From: an uncultured Prevotellaceae bacterium
GTDB lineage: Bacteria > Bacteroidota > Bacteroidia > Bacteroidales > Bacteroidaceae
Direction: 5' to 3'
Assembly (NCBI GenBank): GCA_946415365.1
Contig: CAMKSE010000003.1
Coordinates: 168,174-232,173, forward strand
DNA: 64,000 bases
Within the stretch, counting starts at the first letter, position 1. The number at the start of each line of letters is the position of its first letter. Shown piece by piece: positions 1 to 7,680 of this stretch. The notes beneath the pieces were generated by a model that worked only from the letters and a program-made list of their open reading frames with translations, did not search any database and was not told where the DNA came from. The translations under genes were made by a program, and so were the position numbers.

Positions 1-472
1 TGCCAAGCAGGTTGTCTGACAGTTGCATCCTTGCATGCCTTTCCTGTACGCTCAGGTTTTGCCATTCGTCAGTACCTGCTTTTAACGGATAAGTATATAC
101 ATGTGTGCAAATCCATGGGGCACCAGTAGTAACAACGGCGTTAAGATCCTCCTGTGTCGTGATGGTTTGCGGCAGTCCATCCTCATTATACAGCTCAGTT
201 CTGGTCTGCGCCCTGGTGGGATACTCCAAGAGATAGCGTCCTCCATTGTTGTCGCTATGATATACTTTCAGATAGGGCGTCTCTTTTATCTTTTCTTGCA
301 GCCAAAGTGGTTGTTGGGTATCGTCCTCAGTGAGATAGAAAGCCTTTTGAAGAGGTGTCGCTGGTACACTCGTTTCGATATCCCTCAGTTCTTCATCATC
401 ACTGCTACAACTGCACATGCCGATGACCAGCATCAGCGTGGCAGTCATAATAAGACGCAAATCTGTATTCAT
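1..472 (-). CDS. putative lipoprotein, 3' end outside window
   Basis: The start codon is at 472 on the minus strand and the frame is open to the window edge, so only about the first 157 residues are visible. The N-terminus is a lipoprotein signal: a charged start, a hydrophobic stretch and Cys at 20 or 22 (IGMCSC), followed by SSDDEE, an acidic run like those after the lipid anchor in surface-exposed Bacteroidetes lipoproteins. The rest is polar and I recognise no domain. It is the third of three lipoprotein genes in a row (992-1423, 492-983, this one; gaps of 8 and 19 bp), so they are probably one transcript. Product unknown; export and lipidation are well supported. Confidence 0.75.
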   Translation of the reverse strand, partial: MNTDLRLIMTATLMLVIGMCSCSSDDEELRDIETSVPATPLQKAFYLTEDDTQQPLWLQEKIKETPYLKVYHSDNNGGRYLLEYPTRAQTRTELYNEDGLPQTITTQEDLNAVVTTGAPWICTHVYTYPLKAGTDEWQNLSVQERHARMQLSDNLLG

Positions 473-491
473 ACTTTTCGATTTAGAACTC

Positions 492-983
492 TTACCACTC
501 TTTGATGTTGAGTTTGCCCTTCAGACTATTATTATAGGAGATGTTGAAGCGGAAACGCTCTTCTGCGTGTTTTGCCGAAGACAAATCATAACCATTGATG
601 AAGACAATAGTGTAATCGCCGTTTTCCAATGGACCAATCTCGCAATAGAGGTCATAAGGGCAGATGCAATTGGCTCCCGCAAATTGTTCCGTCTCAATGA
701 TCATGATTTCATTGCCAGAGATGGTGGCCTGCATCTTCAGTTCGCCAGGCTCGCAGTTAAAACAAGCATTCACATGATTGATCGACAGGTAGCCGTTGGC
801 CAAGGCCTTGTACTCGATAGATTCCTGATGGAGTCCATCTCCCCTTGTGGCAGCCACAGACTTACAACCCGTGTTTGCGAATTCTCTCACATGAAACTGC
901 ACAGCTTCATCGCTGCTACAACCGTACATACCCATCATCATAAGGACCAAGCCACAGATGATACTTAATACACTCTTCTTCAT
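492..983 (-). CDS. small Cys-rich lipoprotein
   Basis: A 163-residue protein with a lipoprotein signal peptide (hydrophobic core, MYGC lipobox, Cys22) followed by SSDE. The mature part carries a Cys pattern (NACFNCEPGE near the middle, then NCICPYDLYCE) that I associate with a family of small Bacteroides/Prevotella lipoproteins of unknown role. The Cys pairs suggest disulfides in the periplasm or on the cell surface. It sits 8 bp after the preceding lipoprotein gene and 19 bp before the next. No enzymatic motif is visible. Lipoprotein assignment is strong; function is unknown. Confidence 0.8.
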   Translation of the reverse strand: MKKSVLSIICGLVLMMMGMYGCSSDEAVQFHVREFANTGCKSVAATRGDGLHQESIEYKALANGYLSINHVNACFNCEPGELKMQATISGNEIMIIETEQFAGANCICPYDLYCEIGPLENGDYTIVFINGYDLSSAKHAEERFRFNISYNNSLKGKLNIKEW

Positions 984-991
984 ACTAACAA

Positions 992-1423
992 CTATTTTAT
1001 GTATATACGTTTCATCTTGGGGATTGCTTCTTCAAATGCCTGTACGAAATCTTCGTCATGAAAATCCAGTTGCTCACCATCTTCATAATAACTATCACAG
1101 AAGACACAGGAATTCAAATGGTTGTAAATAAAATAAAAGACAGATCCGGCACAAACTCCCCGGAACAATTGTGGATTATCCCCCCATTCTTTATTACCTT
1201 CTCGGAAAACAGACTTTTCTCGCCCTCTTTTTTCCTCAATAGAGGATATCCAGGAAATTAGCCACCCTGGAAGGCTTTCAAGATCTACATACTCGACTTC
1301 AGCATTGAGGAAACCTCCATTTCCAGCCATAACATCAGTTGCCTCATCCGAATTGCTGCAGGCGCTGAACATTCCAAGCGAGAGCAGCATACTCACCATA
1401 ATAAATAAAAGATTCTTCTTCAT
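992..1423 (-). CDS. small lipoprotein, first gene of a lipoprotein operon
   Basis: A 143-residue protein with signal MKKNLLFIMVSMLLSLG and Cys22 (FSAC) followed by SNSDE, a clear SPII lipoprotein. The mature part has a hydrophobic motif VCAGSVFYFIYNHLNSCVFC and an acidic C-terminal half; no domain is recognised. Its signal peptide closely resembles those of the lipoproteins at 7169-7579 and 9556-9978, which belong to sigma/barrel cassettes. It is preceded by a promoter block (1441-1497) that is also found in front of the sigma-barrel fusion gene, so it may belong to the same regulon. Its neighbour upstream is the decayed sigma-barrel copy at 1519-1743. Confidence 0.8.
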   Translation of the reverse strand: MKKNLLFIMVSMLLSLGMFSACSNSDEATDVMAGNGGFLNAEVEYVDLESLPGWLISWISSIEEKRGREKSVFREGNKEWGDNPQLFRGVCAGSVFYFIYNHLNSCVFCDSYYEDGEQLDFHDEDFVQAFEEAIPKMKRIYIK

Positions 1424-1440
1424 ACTTTTTCTTTTTGTTG

Positions 1441-1497
1441 CAAAAATAATACTTTTTACTAATATAGTGTAAGAAAAGGGCTGAAGACTGCATGGGC
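1441..1497 (-). promoter_or_regulatory. promoter block of the lipoprotein operon (shared family)
   Basis: Reading the minus strand, a -7 box TATTTTTG lies at 1441-1448. Further upstream are ACACTATATTAG and the box GCAGTCTTCAGCCC near 1480-1495. The same arrangement occurs at 1778-1826, 9390-9446 and, more distantly, 3668-3724 and 11930-11987. Confidence 0.6.
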
Positions 1498-1518
1498 AGT
1501 CTTATAATTAACATAGTT

Positions 1519-1743
1519 TCACCAACGGAGGCGGATGCCAAGTGGCAGAGTGATGCTTAATGGGTGTTCTGTACGGTAGGTCTTGATATTGCTGCCATCG
1601 TCGACAAAGTATTGCAGGCTGGGCTCTAAATAGATGCCGAGATAGTGCAGACGCAGACGTTCTTGGATATAGGCTTGGCTACTGCCAGTCTTGATAGTGG
1701 AACTGAGCCTGTATTGCTGATATAAGCGCTCATTACTCAGCAT
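1519..1743 (-). pseudogene. doubly deleted remnant of a sigma-barrel fusion gene
   Basis: The 74 codons read as three pieces of the 547-residue protein encoded at 7727-9370, joined in frame. SNERLYQQYR is the sigma N-terminus (residues 9-18 there); RLSSTIKTGSSQAYIQE...HYLG is one barrel segment; and IYLEPSLQYF...LPLGIRLRW is the barrel C-terminus. About 390 residues are lost at the first junction and about 70 at the second. The 5' flank (1766-1880) also matches the flank of the intact gene (9385-9500), so a whole locus was duplicated and then deleted. The remnant keeps an ATG where the intact copy has ATA. A short translated product is possible, but a working sigma factor or barrel is not. 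Confidence 0.85.
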
Positions 1744-1995
1744 CGTCGATCTTGCTGGATACTTTAGATATACGTTGCAAATTTAATTCTTTCTTCTTAT
1801 ATTGTGTTCAGAAGAGCGGAATGACTGCATAAGGGAATAAGTATTTTAACAATGTTTTCGATTTAGGGAGTCTCTTCTACTAATTTTAACAATACAGGGC
1901 ACCTTTATACCCTCTGTAATATCAGGGAAAACAGTGTGAAAGTATGCCCCCCTACACCTTTTGGGGCTAATCGACTGATTATCAGCGTAAAATTC

Positions 1996-2025
1996 GGGTG
2001 TAGACTTCGTAAAAAGTCTGCACCC
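1996..2025. terminator. stem-loop, 12-bp arms
   Basis: Arms 1996-2007 (GGGTGTAGACTT) and 2014-2025 (AAGTCTGCACCC) pair at 11 of 12 positions, the last being G-U in RNA, around a 6-nt loop. It lies downstream of the minus-strand barrel gene ending at 2264. There is no clear T tract, so a terminator role is only likely. Confidence 0.5.
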
Positions 2026-2047
2026 ACTCTACACCCACTCTACACCC
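2021..2047. repeat. 11-bp direct repeat, 2.4 copies
   Basis: The unit CACCCACTCTA occurs at 2021-2031 and 2032-2042 and begins again at 2043-2047. Eleven bp is half of the 22-bp period of the array that follows. Confidence 0.8.
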
Positions 2048-2066
2048 TTGCAAAATACTGGTCTGG

Positions 2067-2242
2067 CATTTGAGTATAGGCAAACAGTCGTTTGGGTATA
2101 GCCGAACAACCGTTTGAGTATAGCCGAACGGTTGAGAAGGTAGGGTTAACCCCCTGCCAGGATAGGGCTTAACCCCTATCAGGAATGCCTTGTTACCTCG
2201 TAAAGGATGCCTTCTTACTCTGTAAAGAATGCCTTCCACGAC
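2067..2242. repeat. phased array: eight units of 22 bp in three sequence families
   Basis: Family A has three units (2067-2088, 2089-2110, 2111-2132) sharing GTTTGNGTATAGCCGAAC. Family B has two units (2133-2154, 2155-2176) sharing TAGGGNTTAACCCC. Family C has three units (2177-2198, 2199-2220, 2221-2242) sharing GTAAANNATGCCTT. The sequence changes between families but the register stays at exactly 22 bp. The units are too short and have no spacers, so this is not a CRISPR array. Confidence 0.85.
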
Positions 2243-2263
2243 CCGAGGAAGGCATATTGTCAA

Positions 2264-2896
2264 TCAGAAATTATAACCAATACTTAGGAAAGCTGATGAT
2301 TGGAGACATTTCTCTACAGCGATCTCATAATTATAATCTACTTCTACTTTACCAGTCTGTTTTATGAGACCGAGATTGATGCCGATGTTTGTATAGAATT
2401 TGCCAAACGACATGCCTACCCCTTCACGCAACCCCACATCAATTTTCTCATTGGTTATGCCATACGACAGATAGATTCCAGAGAACGGTTGTAGCACCAT
2501 ATTGTTTGTGAGATAGAGGTGATAGCTTAACCCAACAGGAATCATCAACGAATGGTTGTGCAAAGTATGTGTGATCTTATCTTCCGGACGACCGTTTGGA
2601 TATTGGATAGAAACCATGTGATATGGATGCTTGAAGTCTTTGAACTTCGTACCCAGATCCATGTAATAGACACCCGAATCAAAGTAGAGAGGAATGCTGG
2701 CTATCTTATAATCAAAAGCCAGTCCGACGACTGGCGTGACCAACGCCCTTGGCTCATCAAGATTATACGTGGAGATACCGACGCCCGCTCTTAATCCGAC
2801 ATGAGTCTTAACTGCGTTTTTGTTTGCTGCGTTGAACTGAGCAAAACTTAATACGGGCATTGCCAATAGTAAAGACAGAAAACAGATCTTTTTCAT
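2264..2896 (-). CDS. outer-membrane beta-barrel protein
   Basis: The start is placed at the ATG at 2896, giving 210 residues with a classic signal peptide (MKKICFLSLLLAMPVLSFAQ). The frame extends further upstream but would delete the signal and overlap the neighbouring gene. The mature protein alternates hydrophobic and polar residues in strands (VGLRAGVGIST, VGLAFDYKI, LYFDSGVYYMDLG, MIPVGLSYHLYL, FYTNIGINLGLI) and ends in a terminal aromatic, SIGYNF, as expected of a small OMP_b-brl-type barrel. It begins 4 bp after the lipoprotein gene at 2901-3650, so the two are probably co-transcribed and may act together. Confidence 0.8.
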   Translation of the reverse strand: MKKICFLSLLLAMPVLSFAQFNAANKNAVKTHVGLRAGVGISTYNLDEPRALVTPVVGLAFDYKIASIPLYFDSGVYYMDLGTKFKDFKHPYHMVSIQYPNGRPEDKITHTLHNHSLMIPVGLSYHLYLTNNMVLQPFSGIYLSYGITNEKIDVGLREGVGMSFGKFYTNIGINLGLIKQTGKVEVDYNYEIAVEKCLQSSAFLSIGYNF

Positions 2897-2900
2897 AAGT

Positions 2901-3650
2901 TTAGTACTGAGATGGGTATGGAGACCCGCCAAAATAGGCGATGTGGTAAAGAAGTTGGCCAGTCTGGGCATCAACGTATATAAAATCACCCTCCTCCCAT
3001 ACTTGGCGCTTATAGACATAGACCAGCCGCGGCTTTAATTCGCCGTTTTCTGGGAATGACATGATGGAAAGATAGATGCGCTTGCCCTCGCCCTCGATGG
3101 AATCATGGATATAATTCTTCACGATTTTCTTGGCAGTGGCCATATTGACAGCAGGATTCACATCCAGTTCTCCGATGGGGATAAACGTGCCAGAGGCACT
3201 TTGTATTGTTCCATCCTCATATAAATAGAAATGCCAGTAGCCCTGTTCAACAGGGACACCCTTGTAAAACTGGAAATAATGCGGGTCATTCCGATAGTCT
3301 CTGTCATAGAATACCATCTGATTATCAGCTGTTACAGGCAGGAACTCGCTGAAGAAATCCTCTGTCGTCTTAGGAGGTGCTGGTGAGGGGGCTGGGTCAA
3401 CGCCTTGGGAACAGAAGATAATATTGCGGATGATACCATTAACCTTGCTGATCTTCCAGGTGCCGTTCGTCGTCTCTTCAAAGTCATACGAGATAGCATC
3501 GAAATCCTGATAGGTAAACTCTGGCGTTGTATTTCCGTAAACCAAGGCATAGTCAATGTCATCATCGCTGCAACCCGTCAAGGCCGAGCCCACAAACGCT
3601 GTTGCCATGATGATCGGCAGCGTCATCAGAATCTCAAGAGTCCGTTTCAT
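2901..3650 (-). CDS. lipoprotein with PepSY/propeptide-like C-terminal half
   Basis: A 249-residue SPII lipoprotein (LTGC, Cys27, then SDDDID). The C-terminal half reads NMATAKKIVKNYI, LKPRLVYVYKRQVW and FIYVDAQTGQLLYHIAYF. This order of an AxxIxxxY helix, a strand pair and a D-A-x-T-G-x-L turn resembles the PepSY/FTP fold of thermolysin-type and streptopain-type propeptides. No peptidase domain follows, so it is a stand-alone domain that could inhibit a protease or bind a ligand. The family call is my reading of the motif and is uncertain. The gene is followed 4 bp later by the barrel gene and is preceded by a promoter block shared with the sigma gene at 11278-11847. Confidence 0.65.
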   Translation of the reverse strand: MKRTLEILMTLPIIMATAFVGSALTGCSDDDIDYALVYGNTTPEFTYQDFDAISYDFEETTNGTWKISKVNGIIRNIIFCSQGVDPAPSPAPPKTTEDFFSEFLPVTADNQMVFYDRDYRNDPHYFQFYKGVPVEQGYWHFYLYEDGTIQSASGTFIPIGELDVNPAVNMATAKKIVKNYIHDSIEGEGKRIYLSIMSFPENGELKPRLVYVYKRQVWEEGDFIYVDAQTGQLLYHIAYFGGSPYPSQY

Positions 3651-3667
3651 ATTCTTTCGTTAGTTTG

Positions 3668-3724
3668 CAAAATTACACCTTATTCTGCTTATATAATAAC
3701 CAAAAGGCGAAAATCTTGTAAGGG
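3668..3724 (-). promoter_or_regulatory. promoter block shared with the sigma gene at 11847
   Basis: The -7 box TAATTTTG is at 3668-3675 on the minus strand. The upstream stretch with TTATTATATAAG and TTTTCGCCTTTTGG is nearly identical to 11930-11987. Confidence 0.65.
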
Positions 3725-3746
3725 GAACGAATTATTTAACAAAGTT

Positions 3747-3812
3747 TTACCAACGGAAGCGGATACCGAGAGGTAGAGTGAAACTTTCACTAACCGTCTT
3801 TACGTTAATAAA
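3747..3812 (-). pseudogene. C-terminal scrap of a sigma/barrel protein
   Basis: Read on the minus strand, this ends in INVKT...TLPLGIRFRW and a stop at 3747-3749. That matches the last 20 residues of the fusion protein at 7727-9370 (NIKTY...TLPLGIRFRW). The frame is closed by a stop just upstream (3813-3815), so only the final beta strand survives. The flank just downstream of its stop (TTTAACAAAGTTTTACC) matches other copies as well. Confidence 0.75.
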
Positions 3813-3847
3813 TCATAAATCATGAGCCAAATAGTGCAACCTTTACG

Positions 3848-3855
3848 TATTTTTG
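3848..3855 (+). promoter_or_regulatory. -7 box of the 3889-7579 operon
   Basis: TATTTTTG fits the Bacteroidetes TAnnTTTG box and lies 33 bp before the ATG at 3889. It is the only good box before a run of five plus-strand genes with short gaps. Confidence 0.6.
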
Positions 3856-3888
3856 TTGTTATAGTTATAGACGAACAAATTATAAAAT

Positions 3889-4686
3889 ATGAAACAGATA
3901 CGTATGAAACGGTTTGGAATGATTCTATTTGCTCTGAGCATGGTATTAGTTATATCATGCTCAAAAGAGGATGTGGAGTCAAATAGTGAACCTGTTATCC
4001 CAGTTAAGACAAAGGAGCTGACCGGCAAGTTCGAGGGAAAGTGGAGTTGCATGTCAGAACCATCAACTGGGACAATTGAAGTGTATGATAATTACTTCAT
4101 TATTTATGAGTTGCCCACGAAGACCATAGTCGACGATGTGGTTCATCCCTTTCGATCTTCTTATTCAGACCATCCGGAGATAAAGGACCAACTGAAGGAT
4201 TCCATTGGGAATTTCTTCTTCGCATCATCTTATCAGTACCCAACTTCATCCCTGAGTTTCAAGTATCAATTGAACTCCTTTTCTGACGAATCCTATTGGG
4301 CTTCGATTTCAGACTTGAGAGATAGATGGTCATTTATCAGTCTATACATCTATACTGACTCTGGTGAATCCATTTGCATAGGCCCCTCTGCCCCATACAA
4401 TATCTCGTTTAATGTCGAAGCAGACGGAGTGTCCTATCGTATAGACATGATCAGTAAGGAACATGAAGTCAGTGCAGAGTTTAACATGAAGACTGGAATG
4501 TGGACATTCTATTATTGGTTTAGTTCCTATAGAATATATAACCTGCAAACAGGTCAACAATATGAATATGGCCTCAAATGGGCATTGGTACCTTCTTATA
4601 GGAAAAATAAAGAAGACACCAACTATCTGAAATTCCAAACTTCAAGAAGGACGGGACCTGTAGATGGTAATATTGTTTATTATTAA
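3889..4686 (+). CDS. lipoprotein, paralogue of the next gene
   Basis: A 265-residue SPII lipoprotein; Cys24 in VISC is followed by SKEDVES. After the signal it reads LTGKFEGKWSCMSEPSTGTIEVYDNYFIIYELP, which aligns with PYGIFEGGWQLSKYGRDVTGEIKVDSDQIIFDVP in the next gene, so the two are tandem paralogues. Mid-protein SYRIDMISKEHEVS...MKTGMWTFYY parallels YCISLAGIKEQPS...ITGQWQLAI there. I recognise no named family; the fold looks all-beta. The start could also be Met6 (3904). It heads an operon with a second lipoprotein, an ECF sigma factor and its membrane partner, so it may be a surface accessory of that signalling unit. Confidence 0.75.
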   Translation: MKQIRMKRFGMILFALSMVLVISCSKEDVESNSEPVIPVKTKELTGKFEGKWSCMSEPSTGTIEVYDNYFIIYELPTKTIVDDVVHPFRSSYSDHPEIKDQLKDSIGNFFFASSYQYPTSSLSFKYQLNSFSDESYWASISDLRDRWSFISLYIYTDSGESICIGPSAPYNISFNVEADGVSYRIDMISKEHEVSAEFNMKTGMWTFYYWFSSYRIYNLQTGQQYEYGLKWALVPSYRKNKEDTNYLKFQTSRRTGPVDGNIVYY

Positions 4687-4697
4687 AAAAGGCTTTT

Positions 4698-5360
4698 ATG
4701 AGACGATTAAGACTGATTCTATTATGTATGGGTATGATGCTGGCCTTTTCTTGTTCTAAAGAGGAGGACTACACCTCTGAACCTCAGCATAATAACAATA
4801 TCATCACCCCGTATGGCATCTTCGAGGGAGGATGGCAACTGAGCAAATATGGGAGAGACGTTACAGGGGAGATAAAGGTTGATTCGGACCAAATCATATT
4901 CGATGTGCCCGCAGACTACCTCCTTTACAGATTAGGATTAGCAAACGAAGACTCAAAGTCAGTTTATCCCGATGAGCCTTTCTTTAAGACCACATCCGAC
5001 TACACGTATTATAACACCACCCAGGTGATGCGATATTCTGAGCTGGGGTATTCTGCCACATCCATCTATATTAAGAACGAAAGTATAGACAACCAGACGA
5101 TGCCCTCTAGAAATAATGCGCTCTCGTTTTACGTCAAGGCCGATGACACAGATTACTGCATCAGCCTAGCTGGCATCAAGGAACAGCCATCAGGAGTGTT
5201 TGATAATATCACAGGTCAATGGCAATTGGCCATACCCATCGACAAAGCCGTCATATATAATAAGAAAACAGCGATGCAGTTTACCATCATCATGCTTGAT
5301 GAGGATACGCCAGACGAATCGGCGTGGTTGTTGGTTTTCAGGGGATATAGAAAGAGATAA
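4698..5360 (+). CDS. lipoprotein, paralogue of the previous gene
   Basis: A 220-residue SPII lipoprotein with Cys19 (FSC) followed by SKEED. It is a shorter homologue of the protein at 3889-4686 (see FEGGW...GEIKVDSDQIIFDVP) and lies 11 bp after it. Only 5 bp separate its stop from the GTG of the sigma factor gene, so it is almost certainly co-transcribed with it. Function is unknown; no catalytic motif is visible. The position suggests that it is either sensed by, or made under control of, the downstream sigma/barrel pair. Confidence 0.75.
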   Translation: MRRLRLILLCMGMMLAFSCSKEEDYTSEPQHNNNIITPYGIFEGGWQLSKYGRDVTGEIKVDSDQIIFDVPADYLLYRLGLANEDSKSVYPDEPFFKTTSDYTYYNTTQVMRYSELGYSATSIYIKNESIDNQTMPSRNNALSFYVKADDTDYCISLAGIKEQPSGVFDNITGQWQLAIPIDKAVIYNKKTAMQFTIIMLDEDTPDESAWLLVFRGYRKR

Positions 5361-5365
5361 CGGTC

Positions 5366-5914
5366 GTGCAGGAGACAGAACGACAGCTGATAGAAGCGAT
5401 ACAGGCTGGTGACAAAGGGGCGTTGCGACGCCTCTATGAACGGTTCGCCAGATATGCGATGGGTGTGACGCTGAGGTATGTGCCGACGCGAGACGACGCA
5501 CTCGACATCGTACAAGACAGCTTTGTCGGCATCCTCACCAACATCGGTACTTTCAAGTATCAAGGCGAGGGATCCCTGAAGTTCTGGGTGGCGAAGATTG
5601 TCAGCAATCAAGCCGTCAACTGGATCAAGGAACATCAACAGCTATCGTTCTCAGACCTAACGTCTGATGAAATCGAGGACGAAGAGGAGGCTATCGTCGA
5701 AAAGGTGCCTCCAGACATATTGAATGGGATGATAGCCCGGCTGCCCCTGAGATACAGGGTTGTCGTTAACCTACGTACTTTCGAGCAGCTCTCCCATAAA
5801 GACGTCGCGCTTAGGCTCGGCATTCCAGAAAAGACATCCGTCTTACTGTTCCATCGAGCCAAGCGCAAGTTAGAAAAGATGATCAAAGAATACTTAAACT
5901 CACAGAGGATATGA
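5366..5914 (+). CDS. ECF-type RNA polymerase sigma factor
   Basis: A 182-residue sigma-70-family protein with a GTG start at 5366. Region 2 spans about residues 20-90 (LYERFARYAMG..., DDALDIVQDSFVGILTNI, FKYQGEGSLKFWVAKIVSNQAVNWI). Region 4 spans about 125-178 (LPLRYRVVVNLRTFEQLSHKDVALRLGI...SVLLFHRAKRKLEKMI). Regions 1 and 3 are missing, as in ECF factors. It directs core polymerase to an alternative promoter set. The next gene starts inside its stop (ATGA, 4-bp overlap) and encodes the likely anti-sigma/barrel partner, so the two are probably translationally coupled. It is a paralogue of the factor at 11278-11847. Confidence 0.93.
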   Translation: MQETERQLIEAIQAGDKGALRRLYERFARYAMGVTLRYVPTRDDALDIVQDSFVGILTNIGTFKYQGEGSLKFWVAKIVSNQAVNWIKEHQQLSFSDLTSDEIEDEEEAIVEKVPPDILNGMIARLPLRYRVVVNLRTFEQLSHKDVALRLGIPEKTSVLLFHRAKRKLEKMIKEYLNSQRI

Positions 5915-7116
5915 AAGAGGAAGAATGGATAAAACGGTTACACGACCATCTGGCAGACTTCGAAGCGCCTGTCCCTGATGATTTGTGGGATAAAATCGAG
6001 GCCCGTCTTCCGAAAGAGCTGGTCGCTGAGAAGCCCAAGGCCCGCATGGTTCCCTTGTGGGTGAGATGGACGGCAGCCGCCGCTCTTGTAGGCATACTCG
6101 TCGCAACGACAGTCCTCCTTTGGCCCAAACACGCGGAAACGCCAACGGCACCAATGGCCTCAGCCACAAAGGAAGGCTATAAAACACCGATGGAATCGAC
6201 GAAAACGAATGAATCAGAATCTGTCAGCCCTGTCGTTGCAAGGAGAACGAAGCTTACCTTCAAACAGCCAACCCTCGCAGAGGCAGAGGTAACAGAGAAA
6301 GAGATGACAGAGGCGGAGGTAGCAGAGATAGCTTCCACGGTTCAGCCGGAACAATCCTCCACAGAGTCATCGGTAGAGGAAAAGCAGAAGACGGAACCAT
6401 CGCAGCAGAATTTGATACGTGAACTCGATGAGAAGATTGCAGACTACAAGATGCAGCACAAACGTCGAGTGGCTGTCAGCCTCTATGCCTCCAACGGCTT
6501 CGGCAACCTGTCGAGCAGAAACGGCGTGTTGATGAGTGATGAGATGTTGGCTTCCTACGACTATGACAGTCGCATGGGGATAAAGTCCACCCGCAGAGGC
6601 GGTGACGTCTACCTCGCCAACTACGAGGAGCGACAGAACTATTACCAGCCCATCTCCTTCGGACTGACCGCAAATTTCCCCATTTCATCGAAACTGTCAT
6701 TGTCATCTGGTGTCGTCTATACCCGTCTTCGCTCAGACTTTACCAATGTGGCGGACTACCTCATCTCTCAGCATCAGACCACGCTCCACTATATCGGCAT
6801 TCCCCTGAACGTGCAGTATCACGTCTGGCAGTGGCAGGGGCTGAACGTCTATGCAACGGCAGGCGGACAAGCCGATTTCAACGTGAAAGCGCGTCTGGAG
6901 GAAGACGGAGTGGAGCATGACATGCAGAAAGACCGCACACAGTGGTCTCTGGGTGGTGCGCTGGGCGTACAATACAACTTCATCCCACAGTTGGGCGTTT
7001 ATATCGAGCCAGGCATCAAATACTACTTCGACAATGGCAGCAACATACGCAATTACTTCAAATACCGTCCTACGAACTTCAACCTTCAGATAGGTATCAG
7101 ACTGCAAGGTTTTTAA
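5911..7116 (+). CDS. dual-membrane-spanning anti-sigma/outer-membrane barrel protein
   Basis: A 401-residue protein in four parts. Residues 1-50 are a cytoplasmic segment with P-DDLWDKIE, the likely sigma-binding helix. One inner-membrane helix lies at 51-71, followed by a charged low-complexity periplasmic linker (72 to about 180) and a C-terminal barrel (about 185-401: SFGLTANFPI, LSLSSGVVYTRL, YIGIPLNVQYHV, LNVYATAGGQ, WSLGGALGVQYNF, LGVYIEPGIKYYFDNGSN, FNLQIGIRLQGF). There is no signal peptide. This layout matches the Dma type of anti-sigma factors described in Bacteroides thetaiotaomicron, which connect the outer membrane to a cytoplasmic sigma factor. It overlaps the sigma gene by 4 bp and is followed by a lipoprotein gene after 52 bp. 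The paralogue is at 10028-11281. Confidence 0.85.
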   Translation: MKEEEWIKRLHDHLADFEAPVPDDLWDKIEARLPKELVAEKPKARMVPLWVRWTAAAALVGILVATTVLLWPKHAETPTAPMASATKEGYKTPMESTKTNESESVSPVVARRTKLTFKQPTLAEAEVTEKEMTEAEVAEIASTVQPEQSSTESSVEEKQKTEPSQQNLIRELDEKIADYKMQHKRRVAVSLYASNGFGNLSSRNGVLMSDEMLASYDYDSRMGIKSTRRGGDVYLANYEERQNYYQPISFGLTANFPISSKLSLSSGVVYTRLRSDFTNVADYLISQHQTTLHYIGIPLNVQYHVWQWQGLNVYATAGGQADFNVKARLEEDGVEHDMQKDRTQWSLGGALGVQYNFIPQLGVYIEPGIKYYFDNGSNIRNYFKYRPTNFNLQIGIRLQGF

Positions 7117-7168
7117 GATTAATAATATTGCACAAGAATAATTGTTTAACAAATAAATAGTAAGAATT

Positions 7169-7579
7169 ATGAAGAAAACAGTATTTATTCTGATGAGCGT
7201 ATTGCTCTCATTAGGAACATTCTGCGCTTGTGGCAATGATGACAATGCCGTTATCAATCCTAAGACGAGCCAGTTGCCGAAGCAGGCCGACTTCATCAAG
7301 ACGGTTACCGAAATCGGTTATATGACGTGCGACGCGGAGGATGGCACGTGGATCATTGACGTACCAACGCCTGTTCCGCCTGGTGAGGTTCTGATCGATG
7401 GAGGAACTTTCTATTATCTTTATGACCTGCCTGAAGAATATCAGAAGAAAGGCCTGAAAGTGAAGGCAACTTTAGATGTCTATATCTGCCACCATTTCGA
7501 TGAGAAAGAGGTAATTATCAAATATGCAGGCTGGGATTATTACGATGCAGTTCTCAAACAAATTGAGATTGCAGAATAG
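7169..7579 (+). CDS. cassette lipoprotein, paralogue of 9556-9978
   Basis: A 136-residue SPII lipoprotein (Cys21 in FCAC, then GNDDN). It aligns along its whole length with the 140-residue lipoprotein at 9556-9978: the signal is nearly identical, then QADFIKTVTE, GGTFYYLYDLPEEYQKKGLKVKA, and Y-D-AVLKQIEIAE at the C-terminus. Both are the third gene of a sigma/barrel/lipoprotein set, which argues that the lipoprotein is a functional part of the signalling unit, for instance a ligand, cap or plug of the barrel. No known domain is recognised. Confidence 0.8.
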   Translation: MKKTVFILMSVLLSLGTFCACGNDDNAVINPKTSQLPKQADFIKTVTEIGYMTCDAEDGTWIIDVPTPVPPGEVLIDGGTFYYLYDLPEEYQKKGLKVKATLDVYICHHFDEKEVIIKYAGWDYYDAVLKQIEIAE

Positions 7580-7588
7580 CCATCAGAA

Positions 7589-7680
7589 TTATAGGTCGAT
7601 TGTAACGATGTTCTGATTCTTGAAGGAGATGTTGCCGTCGTAATCGGTCCAAACTTCTTGATGATTTGATCCATCGGGAT
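7589..7680 (-). pseudogene. 3' scrap of a lost gene fused to a promoter block
   Basis: On the minus strand there is an open stretch of about 30 codons ending WTDYDGNISFKNQNIVTIDL and a stop at 7589-7591. It reads like a genuine C-terminus but has no start. Directly upstream (7680-7703) is the box GCAGTCTTCTGCCC, which elsewhere lies 30-50 bp in front of a -7 box. A deletion appears to have removed the promoter core, the start and most of the gene. Confidence 0.5.

Larger units (their letters stand above)
1744..2263. other. 520-bp gene-free region with hairpin and phased repeats
   Basis: No coding potential is supported on either strand. The stretch holds a promoter block duplicated from the fusion-gene locus (1778-1880), a weak hairpin at 1890-1917, a 12-bp stem-loop at 1996-2025, an 11-bp direct repeat at 2021-2047 and an eight-unit 22-bp-period array at 2067-2242, each listed separately. 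Confidence 0.7.

Noticed and set aside
2067..2242. Possible CRISPR array
   Set aside because: Units are 22 bp back to back without spacers, families change along the array, and no cas gene is near.
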